A DNA stretch of 64,000 nt from Phascolarctos cinereus (Eukaryota; Chordata; Mammalia; Diprotodontia; Phascolarctidae): assembly GCF_002099425.1 (NCBI RefSeq), contig NW_018343964.1, positions 4,462,501 through 4,526,500 of the forward strand, in the 5' to 3' direction. The position numbers and the translations under genes were made by a program. This document shows positions 31,548 to 42,547 of this stretch, piece after piece. The notes below the pieces were generated by a model that was not told the DNA's origin, did not search any database, and worked only from the letters and a program-made list of their open reading frames with translations. The first letter of the stretch is position 1. Every line of letters begins with the position of its first letter.

Positions 31548-31755
31548 TAGCATTCATATTGTTCTTTAATATTTGCAGAGAGCTTTTTATTTGTGATTTA
31601 ATTTGATCCTCCCAACAAGCCTGTGTTACCATTAGTCCCATTTTACAGGTTAAGAAAACAGACAATGAAAGAGGTTATTTTCCCAAGGTCACACATGTAA
31701 ATGATCTGAGGCTGAAATTGGGCTCAAATCTTCCTGACTCAAGTCTTACACTTAT
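31548..31755 (+). mobile_element. Ther-2/MIR-like SINE
   Basis: GATCCTCCCAACAAGCCTGTGTTACC..CCCATTTTACAGGTTAAG..CCCAAGGTCACAC..GAGGCTGAAATTGGGCTCAAATC. This is the fifth SINE in a row within about 1.05 kb. Confidence 0.75.
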
Positions 31756-32055
31756 ATGAGTTTTTAAATCTCTACTTTCCTGTGACTGATAGGAATTAAT
31801 GAAGGATACTCTGATGATATTTAAGCATCACTGGAGATGATGAATACACTCTGGGAGACAAACTATTTCCAACAGTAAGAGGAGAACCTAGAAAGACCAT
31901 TGTAAAATGGATGGAAAATATAAAACAGTACAGCAGAACTACTCTCAGACATTATCCATAGGGCTCAAAACAACCATTAAGAGAGGACCAAGTTTTAATG
32001 AATGACAGACAATGAATCAGTTACTGTCTCTTTTAGAAGAAAGAAAATGTGATTT
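31756..32055. other. No gene recognised
   Basis: Unique sequence. Confidence 0.4.
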
Positions 32056-32057
32056 CA

Positions 32058-32118
32058 TTTATTTATTTGTTTAGGCAATTGGGGTTAAGTGACTTGCCCA
32101 GGGTCACACAGCTAGTAA
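32058..32118 (-). mobile_element. 5'-truncated tRNA-derived SINE
   Basis: Only the 3' ~60 bases of the GGGGCAGCTAGG family (TTAGGCAATTGGGGTTAAGTG..TCACACAGCTAGTAAG). A diverged TSD seems present (AAGAAAATGTGATTT near 32,041; AAGAAAACATAATTT near 32,117). Confidence 0.8.
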
Positions 32119-32211
32119 GAAAACATAATTTTAAGAACAAAAAAGAAAGGAAATGACTGAAGACAATACATAGTTCAATAGTTATGGCAATGTTTAAGAT
32201 TGTAACTTCTT

Positions 32212-32754
32212 TTTTTATTAATTTATTTCAACACTCACTTCCATAAGCATTTTGATTTTAAATTTTTCTCCCCCTCCCCTACATATACATTCCTATTAAA
32301 CATATTTTTACATTAGTGATGCTGTAAGGAAGAATTAGAACCAATTGGAGGAACCACAAGAAAGAGAAAACAAAACACAACGGAAGAAAAAAAAAAGCAA
32401 ACAGTATGCTTCTATCTGCATTCAAACTCCATAGTTCTTTCTTTGGATGTGGATAGCATTTTCCATCATGAGACCTTTGAAGATGTCTTAGATCCTTGCA
32501 TTGCTGAGGAGGGCTAAGTCTATCAATGCTAGTCATCACACAATGTGGCTGTTACTGTGTACAATATTCTCCTGGTTCTGCTCATTTCACTCAGCACCAG
32601 ACCATATAAGTCTTTCCAGGTTTTTCTGAAGTCTGCCTGCTCATCATTTCTTACAGCACAATAGTATTTCATTACATTCATATACCACAACTTGTTCAGC
32701 CATTCCCTAATTGATGGACATTCCCTCAATTTCCAATTCTTTGCCACCACAAAA
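32212..32754 (-). mobile_element. 5'-truncated L1 with TSD, minus strand
   Basis: 543 bp: T-rich tail, 3' UTR, and ORF2 C-terminus (minus frame LWYMNVMKYYCAVRNDEQADFRKTWKDLYGLVLSEMSRTRR). The TSD is AGATTGTAACTTCTT (32,197-32,211) against AGATTATAACTTCTT (32,755-32,769), one mismatch. Closely related to the L1 end at 51.64-52.60 kb. Confidence 0.93.
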
Positions 32755-32769
32755 AGATTATAACTTCTT

Positions 32770-33180
32770 AATAAAAAACACCATAGGTACATTTTTAAAA
32801 AGTCCTTAATGGTTTTGATAAGGTGTTCCAAGTTGTCCAGGCTGCCTTCTCAATTTATATAGCATGACAAATAGTAGTAAATAGCCTTATTTTGGAGTCA
32901 ACATGAGAGAGTAAGCTAAAGGCATAAAGAAACCAAAAAGCAACTTTCAGTTCCAAATCTGCCTAAAATCCAGTTCTTTCCCTGAGAGCTGACACTTGGA
33001 ATTATATTTCTCAAATTTAATGCTGTAGTATTAAGTGCAGAAAGTTTGAGGGGATGCCAAAGTAAATGGGATATGGTGAGATCATGTAAGCATAGTAAAA
33101 AGACAACAAGAAAGGATATCTGATCACTTCTGAGCTCCCCCGATTGGAACCATTTACAATCAAGGGCATGAAGAACTCTA
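32770..33180. other. No gene recognised
   Basis: Unique sequence to the next low-complexity tract. Confidence 0.45.
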
Positions 33181-33184
33181 GCTA

Positions 33185-33280
33185 TAAATATGTATATATA
33201 CACAAACATATGTATATATGTATGCATACATGTATATACACATACATACCTGTATATACATTTGTAAATATACATATAGC
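33185..33280. repeat. TA/CA-rich low-complexity tract
   Basis: ATATGTATATATACACAAAC.. words without fixed unit. The 119-codon minus frame across it is an artefact. Confidence 0.8.
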
Positions 33281-33344
33281 ATATTAAGACTATACATGGG
33301 TTGTTTGAAAGAAAAAACTAAAGCTCTATCTTAGGAGCAAACTT

Positions 33345-33600
33345 CTAATAGGGCTTAATTGATAATGGATAAAGGGCTATACTTGGAGTCAAAAAGACCA
33401 GGTTTCAAATCATGCCATTGATAATAGCTGTGTGCCCCTAGTTCTCTCAAACCTCTTTGAGTCTCAATTATCTCATATGCAAAATGGGGAATATATTTAC
33501 ATCATATAACTGTGAGGATAAAATGAGTTGATATATATAAAGTGCTTTTAAAAACTTAAAACATTAGTATATTGTAGACAATATTATTATCCATCATGTT
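33345..33600 (+). mobile_element. CORE-SINE, near full length
   Basis: GGATAAAGGGCTATACTTGG..AATAGCTGTGTGCCCC..CTCATATGCAAAATGGGG..GAGGATAAAATGAGTTGATATATATAAAGTGC. Confidence 0.7.
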
Positions 33601-33639
33601 TTAAGTTAATTTATGGAAGAAAATTCTAATAATAAGAGG

Positions 33640-33828
33640 TGGGCAATAATGGAATGAGTGGGCTAAAGGGATAGTAAGCTCCTTGTTCCTGGAAGTTTTC
33701 AGACACAATAGATGATAAGCTGTCATAAAATGGTTCATAAGGGATGCTTAGATTGGGTAAAAGAATGGACTATATGACCTCTATGTGCACTTTGAACTTT
33801 AATATTCTGTGATCTCCTCTCCTACATT
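33640..33828 (+). mobile_element. CR1/L3-type LINE 3' end
   Basis: GGAAGTTTTCAGACACAATAGATG..GGACTATATGACCTCTATGTGCAC..ATTCTGTGATCT, the sense-strand CR1/L3 3' end. Confidence 0.65.
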
Positions 33829-33928
33829 CTGAAGGGCAGTGCTTTAGGAAAGACAGTCCCTATTCTTTGAACAGAGAGTTTAGCAGTCTATATAACATCA
33901 GCAGGGCATCAGAAACAGGCCATTTCTA

Positions 33929-34073
33929 GGGGCAGCTAAGTGGTACAGTGGATAGAGCACTGGCCCTGGAGTCAGGAGGACCCACGTTCAAATCTAGCCT
34001 CAGACACTTCACACTTACTAGCTGTGGGACTCTGGGCAAGTCACTTAACCCCATTGCCTAGACAAAATAATAA
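33929..34073 (+). mobile_element. tRNA-derived SINE with TSD
   Basis: GGGGCAGCTAAGTGGTACAG..GGAGTCAGGAGGACCCACGTTC..GTCACTTAACCCCATTGCC then A-rich tail. TSD GCCATTTCT at 33,919-33,927 and 34,074-34,082. Confidence 0.92.
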
Positions 34074-34279
34074 GCCATTTCTTTAGAAGTTGTCATCATC
34101 CAGTTAAAGAAAACTCTGCTCAGTTTTTACAATAAGTAAAGAAAGGTATGAGATTTCTCTTCCATGAATTTTTTCCCAGACAATGTCATTCCACAGTGCT
34201 CTTCCCTTACTTCGAGTACTCTGTACTCATTTTTACTGCTCATTTAACAATTGCTTATTTATCACCTGGTGAAACCTCT

Positions 34280-34513
34280 TAAATAAGAGGCAAAATGGTG
34301 TAGTAGATAGAAAACTGGCTGGGAAGAAAGAAGAAAGCTTCAGAGCTGCAAGATCTGTGTTCCAGTTCTATCTCTGATGTCTTGGGTAAGTCACTCAATC
34401 TCCTACTGCTGTGCACTTTCTAGGCAACAGTCTAAGACTATACATTGCAGAGAAAGTGTATCGTTAGATGTTTCCTCATGTGGAAGTTTACTATTCCAAT
34501 GAAATGCAAGGTC
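34280..34513 (+). mobile_element. tRNA-derived SINE of a second body type
   Basis: tRNA-like front, then TAGGCAACAGTCTAAGACTATACATTGCAGAGAAAG..TTACTATTCCAATGAAATGCAAGGTCC. A second copy with the same body is at 49,220-49,440. Its 3' end abuts a hAT element. Confidence 0.7.
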
Positions 34514-34522
34514 CATTCCCTC

Positions 34523-34706
34523 CAGGGGTGGGGAACCTGTGGCCTTAAGGCCACATGTGGCCCTCTAGGTCCTCAAGTGTGGCCCTCTGACTGAATCCAA
34601 ACCTTACAGAACAAATCCCCTTAATAAAAGAATTTGTTCTGTAAAACTTGGGCTCAGTCAAAAGGCCATACCCAAGGACCTAGAAGGCCACAGGTTCCCA
34701 CCCCTG
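34523..34706 (+). mobile_element. Fold-back hAT-type MITE, 184 bp
   Basis: Termini CAGGGGTGGGGAACCTGTGGCC and GGCCACAGGTTCCCACCCCTG are inverted repeats. The inner part is also palindromic (TAGGTCCTCAAGTGTGGCC..GGCCATACCCAAGGACCTA; ACAGAACAAATCC..GAATTTGTTCTGT), so almost the whole element can form one hairpin. hAT-type CAGGGG termini; no clear 8 bp TSD. Second copy at 44,279-44,426. Confidence 0.85.
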
Positions 34707-34744
34707 CATCTTATCTCCATTATTTAACTTGGGTAACATTATAT

Positions 34745-35015
34745 AAAACAGCTAAGGCTTGGGCAGGATGTGATAGCTGACTTCGAGTATCGAAAGAATA
34801 TCTAGGCTTTAAAAAAGGAACTAGATTCTAGCTCTAGTTCTACAGGGGTAAAATTGCAGACTTCATTTTAACAGAAAGAGCTTTCTAGCAAGTCACAGCT
34901 ACCAATAAATAGAAGGGGATGCCCAGTGAGTCATTAAAATGGCTTCCTGAACTGAACAGGAAACTGGACTTAGAAGCTTATAAAGTCTCTTCCAATTCTA
35001 AGAATTAAAAGAAAA
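34745..35015 (+). mobile_element. CR1/L3-type LINE 3' region
   Basis: GGGCAGGATGTGATAGCTGACTTCGAGTATCGAAAG resembles the CR1/L3 GTATTTGAAGGGCTG region; it ends near CTCTTCCAATTCTAAGAATT. Decayed. Confidence 0.5.
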
Positions 35016-35099
35016 ACTAGAATTCTTTTAAACTTTTCAGGTACTTAGGTCTTCAGTTCAACCCTATTGAAGAATCATATGTTCAGTAGAAAGCATTAC

Positions 35100-35275
35100 A
35101 CTATAGTGGAGAGATGTCAAGTGCAGTATTTGTGCCTGACCTGTGGTAGAACCTTCTGAGCTCATATCAGCCTAATCAGCCACAGTTAGAGACACTGTAC
35201 CTTGACTGCAACATAATGATGCCATTTTGGTCCTCTTTGAGAATGAGAGACAACAAGCAATCAATCATTACACTA
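35100..35275 (+). mobile_element. Marsupial SINE with GACAACAA-type tail
   Basis: ATATCAGCCTAATCAGCCACAGTTAG..CTTGACTGCAACATAATGATG..TTTTGGTCCTCTTTGAGAATGAGAGACAACAAGC. The tail resembles that of the 5.9 and 10.5 kb SINEs, though the body differs. Confidence 0.55.
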
Positions 35276-35379
35276 TAGATGGTGGTGTATACAAAAATGA
35301 ATAGGCAATGAATCTTCCCCTCGATGTCCTTTCCAGCTGCAAATCTATGTTCCAATAATTTTGTGATCTGAACGTGAGC

Positions 35380-35730
35380 ACAGAGGAAGGGAGAAACATT
35401 CTTTTGAGCTAGGGAGTAGGAGGAAAGGCTTCACTGAGTAGCATTCAAGGTGACTATTAAAAGATGGGAAGGATATAGACAGTGTTTTAGGAAAAGGATA
35501 TTTCAGGAAAGAATAGCATAAGTCTTTGTTTTGGAAAGACAAGGAAGCCAGTTTGGCTGAATATAGGGTACATGAGAGTGAATGCTGAAAGAAAGGGCTA
35601 AAAAAGCTTTCACTAGGAAGTAGAGGGCTTTGAATGACAGGCTGTGGAATATTTTCTGGCATTTTATTCTGAAGACAATAAGAGCCAACTGAAGGTTAGT
35701 GAAGAAGGACAGTGATAGGATTACCACGAG
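35380..35730 (-). mobile_element. L2 3' region, minus strand
   Basis: GAGGGCTTTGAATGACAGGCTG..GACAATAAGAGCCAACTGAAGG is the reverse of the L2 3' UTR. Overlapping minus frames of 85-105 codons derive from it. Confidence 0.7.
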
Positions 35731-35984
35731 GCCCAGCTGGCCCAAACTGGCTGCTATCATTTATGCTTTCATGGGACTTATACCTCCAGGTTACTACTAC
35801 AGACATCAAGACAAAGAAGACAACGAGGAAGGCCAGAGGGAGAATATTTTATTCATCTGCCTTTATCAGCAGAGCTCTTTCCAAGCACTATTCTTCTACT
35901 TGGACTCATTTCCCAAGTTAGTAATCCCTTATCCCTTCATACTCTCCCCTATAATTTGGAATCCCAGCTTGCCAAAGAGAAAAA
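35731..35984. other. Unassigned sequence
   Basis: Holds a plus frame (35,699-36,004, 101 codons, with MGLIPPGYYYRHQDKEDNEEGQ) that starts inside an L2 relic. I recognise no family. Confidence 0.35.
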
Positions 35985-38365
35985 CAACCCTGTCCAACTC
36001 CTGATGCCCGCTCTCTCATTCCCACTGACCACAACACTACACACCCCTACTGCCCCACTCCTTATCTACCTACTCCTTTCATTGTGCTTTCTGGAACTCC
36101 TGCTATATAATTAAGAACCTTCTTTCACCTTGAACTACCTATTCTTACTCTCCTTCCATTTTTTTTTAAATTTTCACAGAGACCTGGCAGCTCCCAGATG
36201 ACACTGAGCCATGGAACTTTCTCTTACTAGTTGCACTTTCTTTCATAACCCACTACCTTATTGGTACCAATGTGAGAGATTTATCCCCTATTGCCATTTC
36301 CTGAAATCTTCTAAAACCATCACTTAGACATTTCTTCTCTTTTGAGATTCATTCTATTCAAATTTATCACCCAATATATATCTTGGTGGTTGTCTATTGA
36401 CCCTCCTTTCTAATTTACTGAATATAAATGAGGCTATCCACAGAGAACTCTCTTCTCATCTCCTCACCTCCCAACCCCTTGAATTCATCTCCCACCATTT
36501 TTCCCTTTAATCTCTGATTAAGTTTTCCTTCTATTCTATATGTATTTTCATCTCATTCCCTTTCCTCTTCTCCAGTCGATGCTCCCATTATCATCTCCCC
36601 AATTCTAATGTTTAATTTCTCCCTCTTACTGGTTTATTTCCTGCTGCCTAGAAACATGCTCAAATGTCATCCACCCTTAGAAACTCTCCTTATATCCAAC
36701 CATCCTAATATCACCCTATATCTCTCCTCTTTTTTTCAGTCAAATTAAAAGCTATCTATACTCAGTGCCTCCATCTTCTCTCTTCTCACTCCCTTTTTTA
36801 TCCCCCGTTGAAATCTGGCTTCCAATCTCATTGCTCAACTGAAAATTACCAATGATTTCCAAATTACCAAATTACCAAAACCAATGGTCTTTTCTGAATT
36901 CTTAAACTCTTTGACTCTATGTAACATATGGTACTGCTTACCATCCTCTCCTCCTAGATACTCTCTTGATTCTGGACAGTTACTGCTCTCTCCTCTTACC
37001 TCCAATCTCTCATTCTCAGTCACCTTTGCTGAATCCTTGTTACAATCGCTCTGTGTATGTGCAAAGTCTCTGTCATAGACCCCCTTCTCTAGTCTCTCTA
37101 AACTCTTTATTTTAGTGACCTTATCAACTCCCATGGATTCAATTACCATCTACATGTAAATGATTCCCAGATCTATATATCCAATCCTTTTCTTTCTCCT
37201 ATGATCTGGTTCTTTCCTAGGTACCGCCTATTAGATATTTCAAACTCAATATCCTATAAGCCTTTGAAACTCCAGATGTCCCCCCCAAAAAAGAACAAAT
37301 AAGACTCATTTTTCTGTCTCCTCCCAAAAAAGCCTTCAGTTCTCTTCCAAATACTTTGATGATTATTGCCAAATGTGCCACCAGGCTTCTAGTCACCTAG
37401 ATTTATAACCTTGGTATCATTTCCCACTCCTTACTCTCACTTACCATATCCAATTGGATACTGAATCTTGTCTATTTATTTACCCACAACATCTCTCCTA
37501 TACATTCCCTCCTCTCTACTCACATAACTACCACTATAGTTTAGGCCTATATCACTCTCCAATCTGGATTATTGTGAAAACCTCTTATTTGCCTCAATCC
37601 TCTTTCTATTCAACTTCATCTTCCACAGAGCTGCTAATTTGATTTTCTTAAAGTACAGGAAAAACTAAACACATAGTCCAACCCTAAAGGTTGGATCAAG
37701 CCATGCCCCTAACTGCTAAATTCCAATGGTCTCTAATTGCTTCTAGGATCAAATAGAAACTTCTTTTATGTTTAAATCTCTTTATAAGCTAATTCTTTCT
37801 TACATTTTCAGTTTTCTTACATCTTCTTTTGCCCTTCATAGTCTGTGATCTAGATTCTATAGACATATTGGCTTGCTTACTGGTTTAGACATACAACATC
37901 ATATCTCCTGTTAACATGACTTTGAACCAGCAGTTAGGTAGAACAATAAGTAGGCTACTGGACCTACAGTCAGGAAGACTTGAGTTAAAATCTCCAGACA
38001 TTTACCTAACTGTGTGACCCTGTGCAAGTCACTTAACCTCTAATCTGCCTCAGTTCCTTCAAATATAAAATAGGGATAACAGAAACACCTACCTCCCAGG
38101 GTTGTTGTGAAGATCAAATGAGATAATATTTATAAAGTGCTTAGAACAGTTTCTAGCACAAGGTAGGTATTTAATTAATGCTTGCTTCCCCCTTCTTTTT
38201 CATTCAGATCCATTCCCTTTTTTTCTCTTCCCTATACCTAGAACCTTCTGCCTCCTCCTTATCACCTCTTGGAATTTTTTGTTTCCTTTGAGATCTAAGC
38301 TCAAGTGCCACCACCTGCAGGAAGTCTTTCCTAGTCTCTTCAACCCCAAGCTACTTTATGTTCAT
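35985..38365 (+). mobile_element. Long L2/CR1-clade LINE with RT remnants
   Basis: About 2.1 kb of sense-strand L2 plus a nested SINE. 36,840-36,900 (ACCAATGATTTCC..CAATGGTC) and 36,955-37,080 match the L2 RT block TNDFL..SNGLF..SVSFAESL. 37,125-37,185 reads SHGFN.H..YADDSQIYIS-like (ATTCCCAGATCTATATATCC). 37,500-37,870 matches the C-terminal and 3' part (CTGGATTATTGTGAAAAC for LDYCN; GATCAAATAGAAACTTC). 38,190-38,365 is the 3' UTR. Much decayed. Confidence 0.75.
37928..38190 (+). mobile_element. CORE-SINE nested in L2
   Basis: CAGCAGTTAGGTAGAACAATAAG..TGTGTGACCCTGTGCAAGTCAC..CTACCTCCCAGGGTTGTTGTGAAG..TATTTATAAAGTGCTTAGAACAG. L2 sequence resumes after it. Confidence 0.85.
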
Positions 38366-39025
38366 GTGTATGCATTGTACATATATGCATAGATATATGT
38401 ACATGTTTGTGTGCATTAACAAGTATCTATTTATTATCTAATAAGTGTCAGGCACTGTGAGTGGATGGCTGAGATCAACTGCTAATCAAAAGAAGTAGGG
38501 CAGGAGTCAGGGTCCTGACCTATAGTACTAGAAAACAACCATTCCTAATCCTTCAAAGATACCCCTAGAATTCTGAGGGGACAAATAGCCATTGCCCCCT
38601 GGAGAACCAGTAGAATAAGTCCAAAGCATACTATATACTTTGTATTCCTAGCATTTACCACAGTATTTGGAACATATTAAATGACCTATTGATTGATCAC
38701 TGATATTCTTTAGCAAGACTACTGTAGCAGCAGTGTAATATTGATTTCTTGGGGGGAAGAAGACTAGAGAATATTGCCATACTTTGGATGAGGGATAATG
38801 CAAGTTTAAATTCAAGTCATTTCAATTTACCAAGCAATACTGAATGTCTACTGCACGCCCAGAAGTGATGTAGTTGTTGAAACAGGGTAGTGAATGTATA
38901 AATGGAAGATGGGAGAACTTTTGAAATATTTTTGAGGGACAAGACACAGGACTGATTAAATATGAAAGGAAGAGAAGTGAGTAGAAAAAGATGACTCAGC
39001 TATTTCTTACTTGCCTCACCAAGTA
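38366..39025. other. Mostly unique, with an L2 3' end
   Basis: Around 38,625-38,700, ACTTTGTATTCCTAGCATTTACCACAGTATTTGG..GACCTATTGATTGATCAC is a sense L2 3' end. The rest is unassigned. Confidence 0.55.
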
Positions 39026-39029
39026 GATT

Positions 39030-39130
39030 TTTAGGCTCCTCACAAGCAGGGACCATTTCGTAAATTTCATTGTAGCTATCAAACATCCTATCACATTATA
39101 GTAACTACTCTATAAAACTGATTGATTGAG
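39030..39130 (+). mobile_element. L2 3' end
   Basis: TTTTAGGCTCCTCACAAGCAGGGACC..CTCTATAAAACTGATTGATTGAG, ending in the TGATTGA-type L2 tail. Confidence 0.7.
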
Positions 39131-39652
39131 AAGGGCTGCAATAAGAGTCACTAAGTTGGAGACTTCCTCTGCTTGGGTAGAAAGAGTTTATGTGAAAAGA
39201 AATAACAAGATTGCTTTCACTTAACATAAACACTATCTTATCCAATTTGCAACTGAAAAAAGATGTTGGCATTTTTACGTGTCTTGGCAATGCTCCAAAT
39301 TAAATGCATTCTGGACAAAAACACATGACACAATTAAGAAGACACTAGATATGTAAATTTTAGCTGAGCCTATTCATCATTTCCTAGAAATAGCAACAGT
39401 CTTATTGTAGAACAAGGCAAGACTTCTGATTGTAATCATAACTCTTAAAAGTGTATCACAGGGCAAATATAACTCTTGCTTTTGAGCCTTGAGTAGGCCA
39501 ATAGGAATGTTAAAGTTTAAAAACCTAACATAAGAGATTGGAACAAATATTAACCCATTGTCTTTGTTTGCTTAATACAGTGAAAACACAAATATGCTAT
39601 GTGCAATGGAGCAAATAAATGCAAGAAAACATTCATTTTTCCTCTAGCACAG
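39131..39652. other. Unique DNA
   Basis: No gene or repeat recognised. Confidence 0.5.
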
Positions 39653-39654
39653 AG

Positions 39655-39748
39655 ACTGCATATTTTTCCTTTTTTTTGTATCCCTAGTATTTAACACAGT
39701 GTATGGCTCAATGTAAATGCTTATTAAATACTTGTTGATTGACTGATT
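39655..39748 (+). mobile_element. L2 3' end
   Basis: GTATCCCTAGTATTTAACACAGTG..GCTTATTAAATACTTGTTGATTGACTG. Confidence 0.8.
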
Positions 39749-39854
39749 TTGTCATCTTTCAATAATGCTTTCAGTTGAAATTGGTAAAAAAAAAAAAGGG
39801 AAAGGTGGAGGAGACAACGACTTTCAATTAACAACAAAAAACCCCCCCATTAAC

Positions 39855-40085
39855 TGAGGCCCTACTATGGGATGCATTGTTCTGGACGTTGAGGGATTAC
39901 AAAGAAGTATGACAAGTGATTTCTTACCTCCATGGGAAGAGAGAAAACAAACACATAGGAAGATAATCTCTCAAATCTCTGACGGAAAGAGAGAGTCAAA
40001 GGGCAATGAAGAACAAGTGAATTTCAGGACATGGGGCATTTAGAAAGGAGTTTAAAAATGTAGTCACTGAAGGATTTAAAGAAAG
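39855..40085 (-). mobile_element. Degenerate L2 3' end, minus strand
   Basis: GAGGCCCTACTATGGGATGCATTGTTCTGGACGTTGAGGG has the L2 reverse-end pattern. The remainder is weak. Confidence 0.45.
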
Positions 40086-40099
40086 ACTATTTTACAGGA

Positions 40100-40173
40100 G
40101 CAATGAATTCGAAGCTAAAGCGGTGCCCATCGACTGCGGAATGGCTGAACAAATTATGGTGTGTGTGTGTGTG

Positions 40174-40207
<34 letters not shown>

Positions 40208-40209
40208 TA

Positions 40210-40252
<43 letters not shown>

Positions 40253-40665
40253 GTATGTATGTATGTATATGCTATTGTGCCATAAGAATTTATGAAGGGA
40301 ATAGATTCAGAGAAACCTGAGAAGACTAATATGAATTGGTGTGGATTTAAGTGAGGTGTAAGAGAACAATTTATATAATAACAACACAGACAACTTTGAA
40401 AGATGGAGAATTCTGATCATTTTGAGGGCCAACAATGATTCCAGAGGACTGATGATGAAGTATCCTACACACACACCCTAACAGAGAAGTAATAGACTCA
40501 GGGTGAAGAATGAAAAATATTTTTGGACAAAGTAAATGTGGAAACACATTTTGCTTTACTGAATATTTGTTACAAGGATTTTTTTTCTTTTATTTCCAAT
40601 GGAAAAGAGAAAATAAGTTTTTGTCAATTGAAAAAAATAATTAAAAAATCAAATAAGTAAAAGAT
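40100..40665 (+). mobile_element. L1 3' end, plus strand
   Basis: GCGGTGCCCATCGACTGCGG, GGAATGGCTGAACAAATTATGG (ORF2 C-terminus), AGAGAAACCTGAGAAGACTAATATG, CAACAATGATTCCAGAGGAC.., CATATTT-type GAATATTTGTTACAAGGATTT and a terminal A-rich stretch. A microsatellite replaces a short internal segment at 40,158-40,270. Confidence 0.88.
40158..40270. repeat. Compound (GT)n/(AT)n/(GTAT)n microsatellite inside L1
   Basis: 113 bases between GAACAAATTATG and CTATTGTGCCATAAGAA, where other L1 copies have only a ~25 base AT-rich segment. Confidence 0.95.
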
Positions 40666-40764
40666 AGGATAACAAGGATAGTGTCAGGTTATAGATGTTA
40701 AGAGAAGAGAGTTTTATTTTCCATTCAAAATTTTTTTCAAAGAGAAGACAGAAGGCTTTCAGAC

Positions 40765-40985
40765 TAATGATAACAATTTGCATTTGTATGGTGCCTCAAG
40801 ATTTACAAACCACTTCCTTCACGACAACCCTAGGTCTTATATTATAGATGAGGTATCTAGGGGTCAGAGAAGTCAAAGTGACTTACCTATAGTCACACAG
40901 CTAATAACTGAGACAGGATCAAAAAAAGGTTCTTCTGACAATAAGCCCAATACTTTTTGCAACATACCATGTTGCTTCTAGATAT
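40765..40985 (+). mobile_element. Ther-2/MIR-like SINE
   Basis: TTTGCATTTGTATGGTGCCTCAAGATTTACAAACCAC..GACTTACCTATAGTCACACAGC. Confidence 0.7.
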
Positions 40986-41039
40986 TATACTTCTGTTCGC
41001 CATCACTACTTTACAACTCTGTCAGGGTGACCTAATAAT

Positions 41040-41235
41040 GTCTAAAATAAGTAGACGACTGGAAGAACCTTAAGTGCCCTTAGAAGATCATCTAATCCAA
41101 TTCCCTCATTGTATGGATGAGAAAACTAAATGCCAGGAAAGGTTAAGGAATTTGACCAAGGTCATGTGGCTAGTAAGTAGCTGAGTTGGACTTTCAAATT
41201 CAATGCTCTAACTAGAGTTCTTTCCAGTATACAAA
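41040..41235 (+). mobile_element. MIR/L3-like relic
   Basis: CTTAGAAGATCATCTAATCC..CTCATTGTATGGATGAGAAAAC..GACCAAGGTCATGTGGCTAGTAAG..ATTCAATGCTC. Confidence 0.6.
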
Positions 41236-41282
41236 TGACTAAAAGATTTCAAGCCCCTAAGTTTCAAGATCTAACAATTATT

Positions 41283-41505
41283 ATTCAATCAATTAACAGG
41301 CATTTATTAAGTGCTTACAAAGGCCCTGTGTTAAGCATCGGGGTTACAAAAAACAACAACAAAGCAAATAATTCCTGCCTTTGAGGAGCTTAAATTCTAA
41401 AGAGCAAGATTATATAGATAGGCATATATAAGATACATAGAAAGTAAATACATGCCAATCTAAATAGAGAAAGGCACTAGCAGCTGGCAGGAAACATTTA
41501 ATGTC
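41283..41505 (-). mobile_element. L2 3' end, minus strand
   Basis: TCAATCAATTAACAGGCATTTATTAAGTGC..GTGTTAAGCATCGGGG..GAGGAGCTTAAATTCTAAAGAG..GAGAAAGGCACTAGCAGC, including the reverse of the L2 tail repeat. Confidence 0.85.
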
Positions 41506-42545
41506 TAATCCATCATAAACTAGAAAGTAAGTATATTAAATGAAAATAAGGATTTTTTGTTATATAGCACCCATGCTACAAAACAAATGAGACACATGCT
41601 TATTGAAATGTAGTACACTGAATTTCATTTCATTAATCAGATACTTCTAGAATGAACCATTTTCATTTCAGATGATTTCTATCACATAGGCAAAAGGAAA
41701 CAAAGGTGATTGATTTGACATGGTGGTATAGCAGCATCTATTATGACCACAAAACTAGTCATTCACAAAGTCAAAAAATACAAAAAATCAGCTAGTTGCT
41801 TGTTTTACATGGTATCTACCAGTATGGTTGTTTGTTTCTTTTTAACTGTATTGACTAGTTGTTTGGGTATCACTTAGGCAAAGACTATACAGAAACAGGC
41901 CTTAGTTATATTTTATAGCTGGTACAATTTAGGAAATAAGCATTTACATGTGTAATGAGTGATGTGGGACATCAAAAAACTGTTTTTTACAACCAAGAAA
42001 GGCCTATTGTTTCCTAATGTCTAAACCTTCTTTGGGAGGAGGGGTGGTCATTCTGATGTTTAAGAGGAAACTTTAAGAGGTTCTCTACTCCAGTATGTTA
42101 GTAGGTGATGAGCATGAGACAGGCTGAGAGCAGAGATGATGATGAATGAATTTCCTACTATGCAAACTAAAAAACTATATTGTCATTTGCAGTAGAATGC
42201 TTTTAGGATTCAAAAAGATGCCTGGAGTTGTATGCAATTACCACTTACGGTAATGAATAAAAACATTCAAGGCAGGGAGTGTTAAGTCCTCAATTATTTC
42301 AGATGAAATATGAGTATCATTTCAATAGCAATATATCTTAATATTCTCTCCTCTTACCTCTTCTTTCCACCAGGTACTAAATGGATTACTGTAAGACATA
42401 TTAGCTAGACTCTCACCTATAATGAAAGTTCCATAGGATCACTTCTATGGATATGAAGGGGACAAAGTCTTCTGCAACATGAGAGACCATCATGTCAACA
42501 TTGTCAGAAAAGGGATTCTATGGCTTTCTGAGAAATTAGGTGAAA
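41506..42545. other. Unique AT-rich DNA
   Basis: One kilobase with no gene, RNA or repeat recognised. Confidence 0.5.
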
Positions 42546-42547
42546 CA

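Noticed and set aside
35699-36004. 101-codon plus-strand frame
   Set aside because: It begins inside a minus-strand L2 relic and ends in another L2; no domain or composition supports coding.
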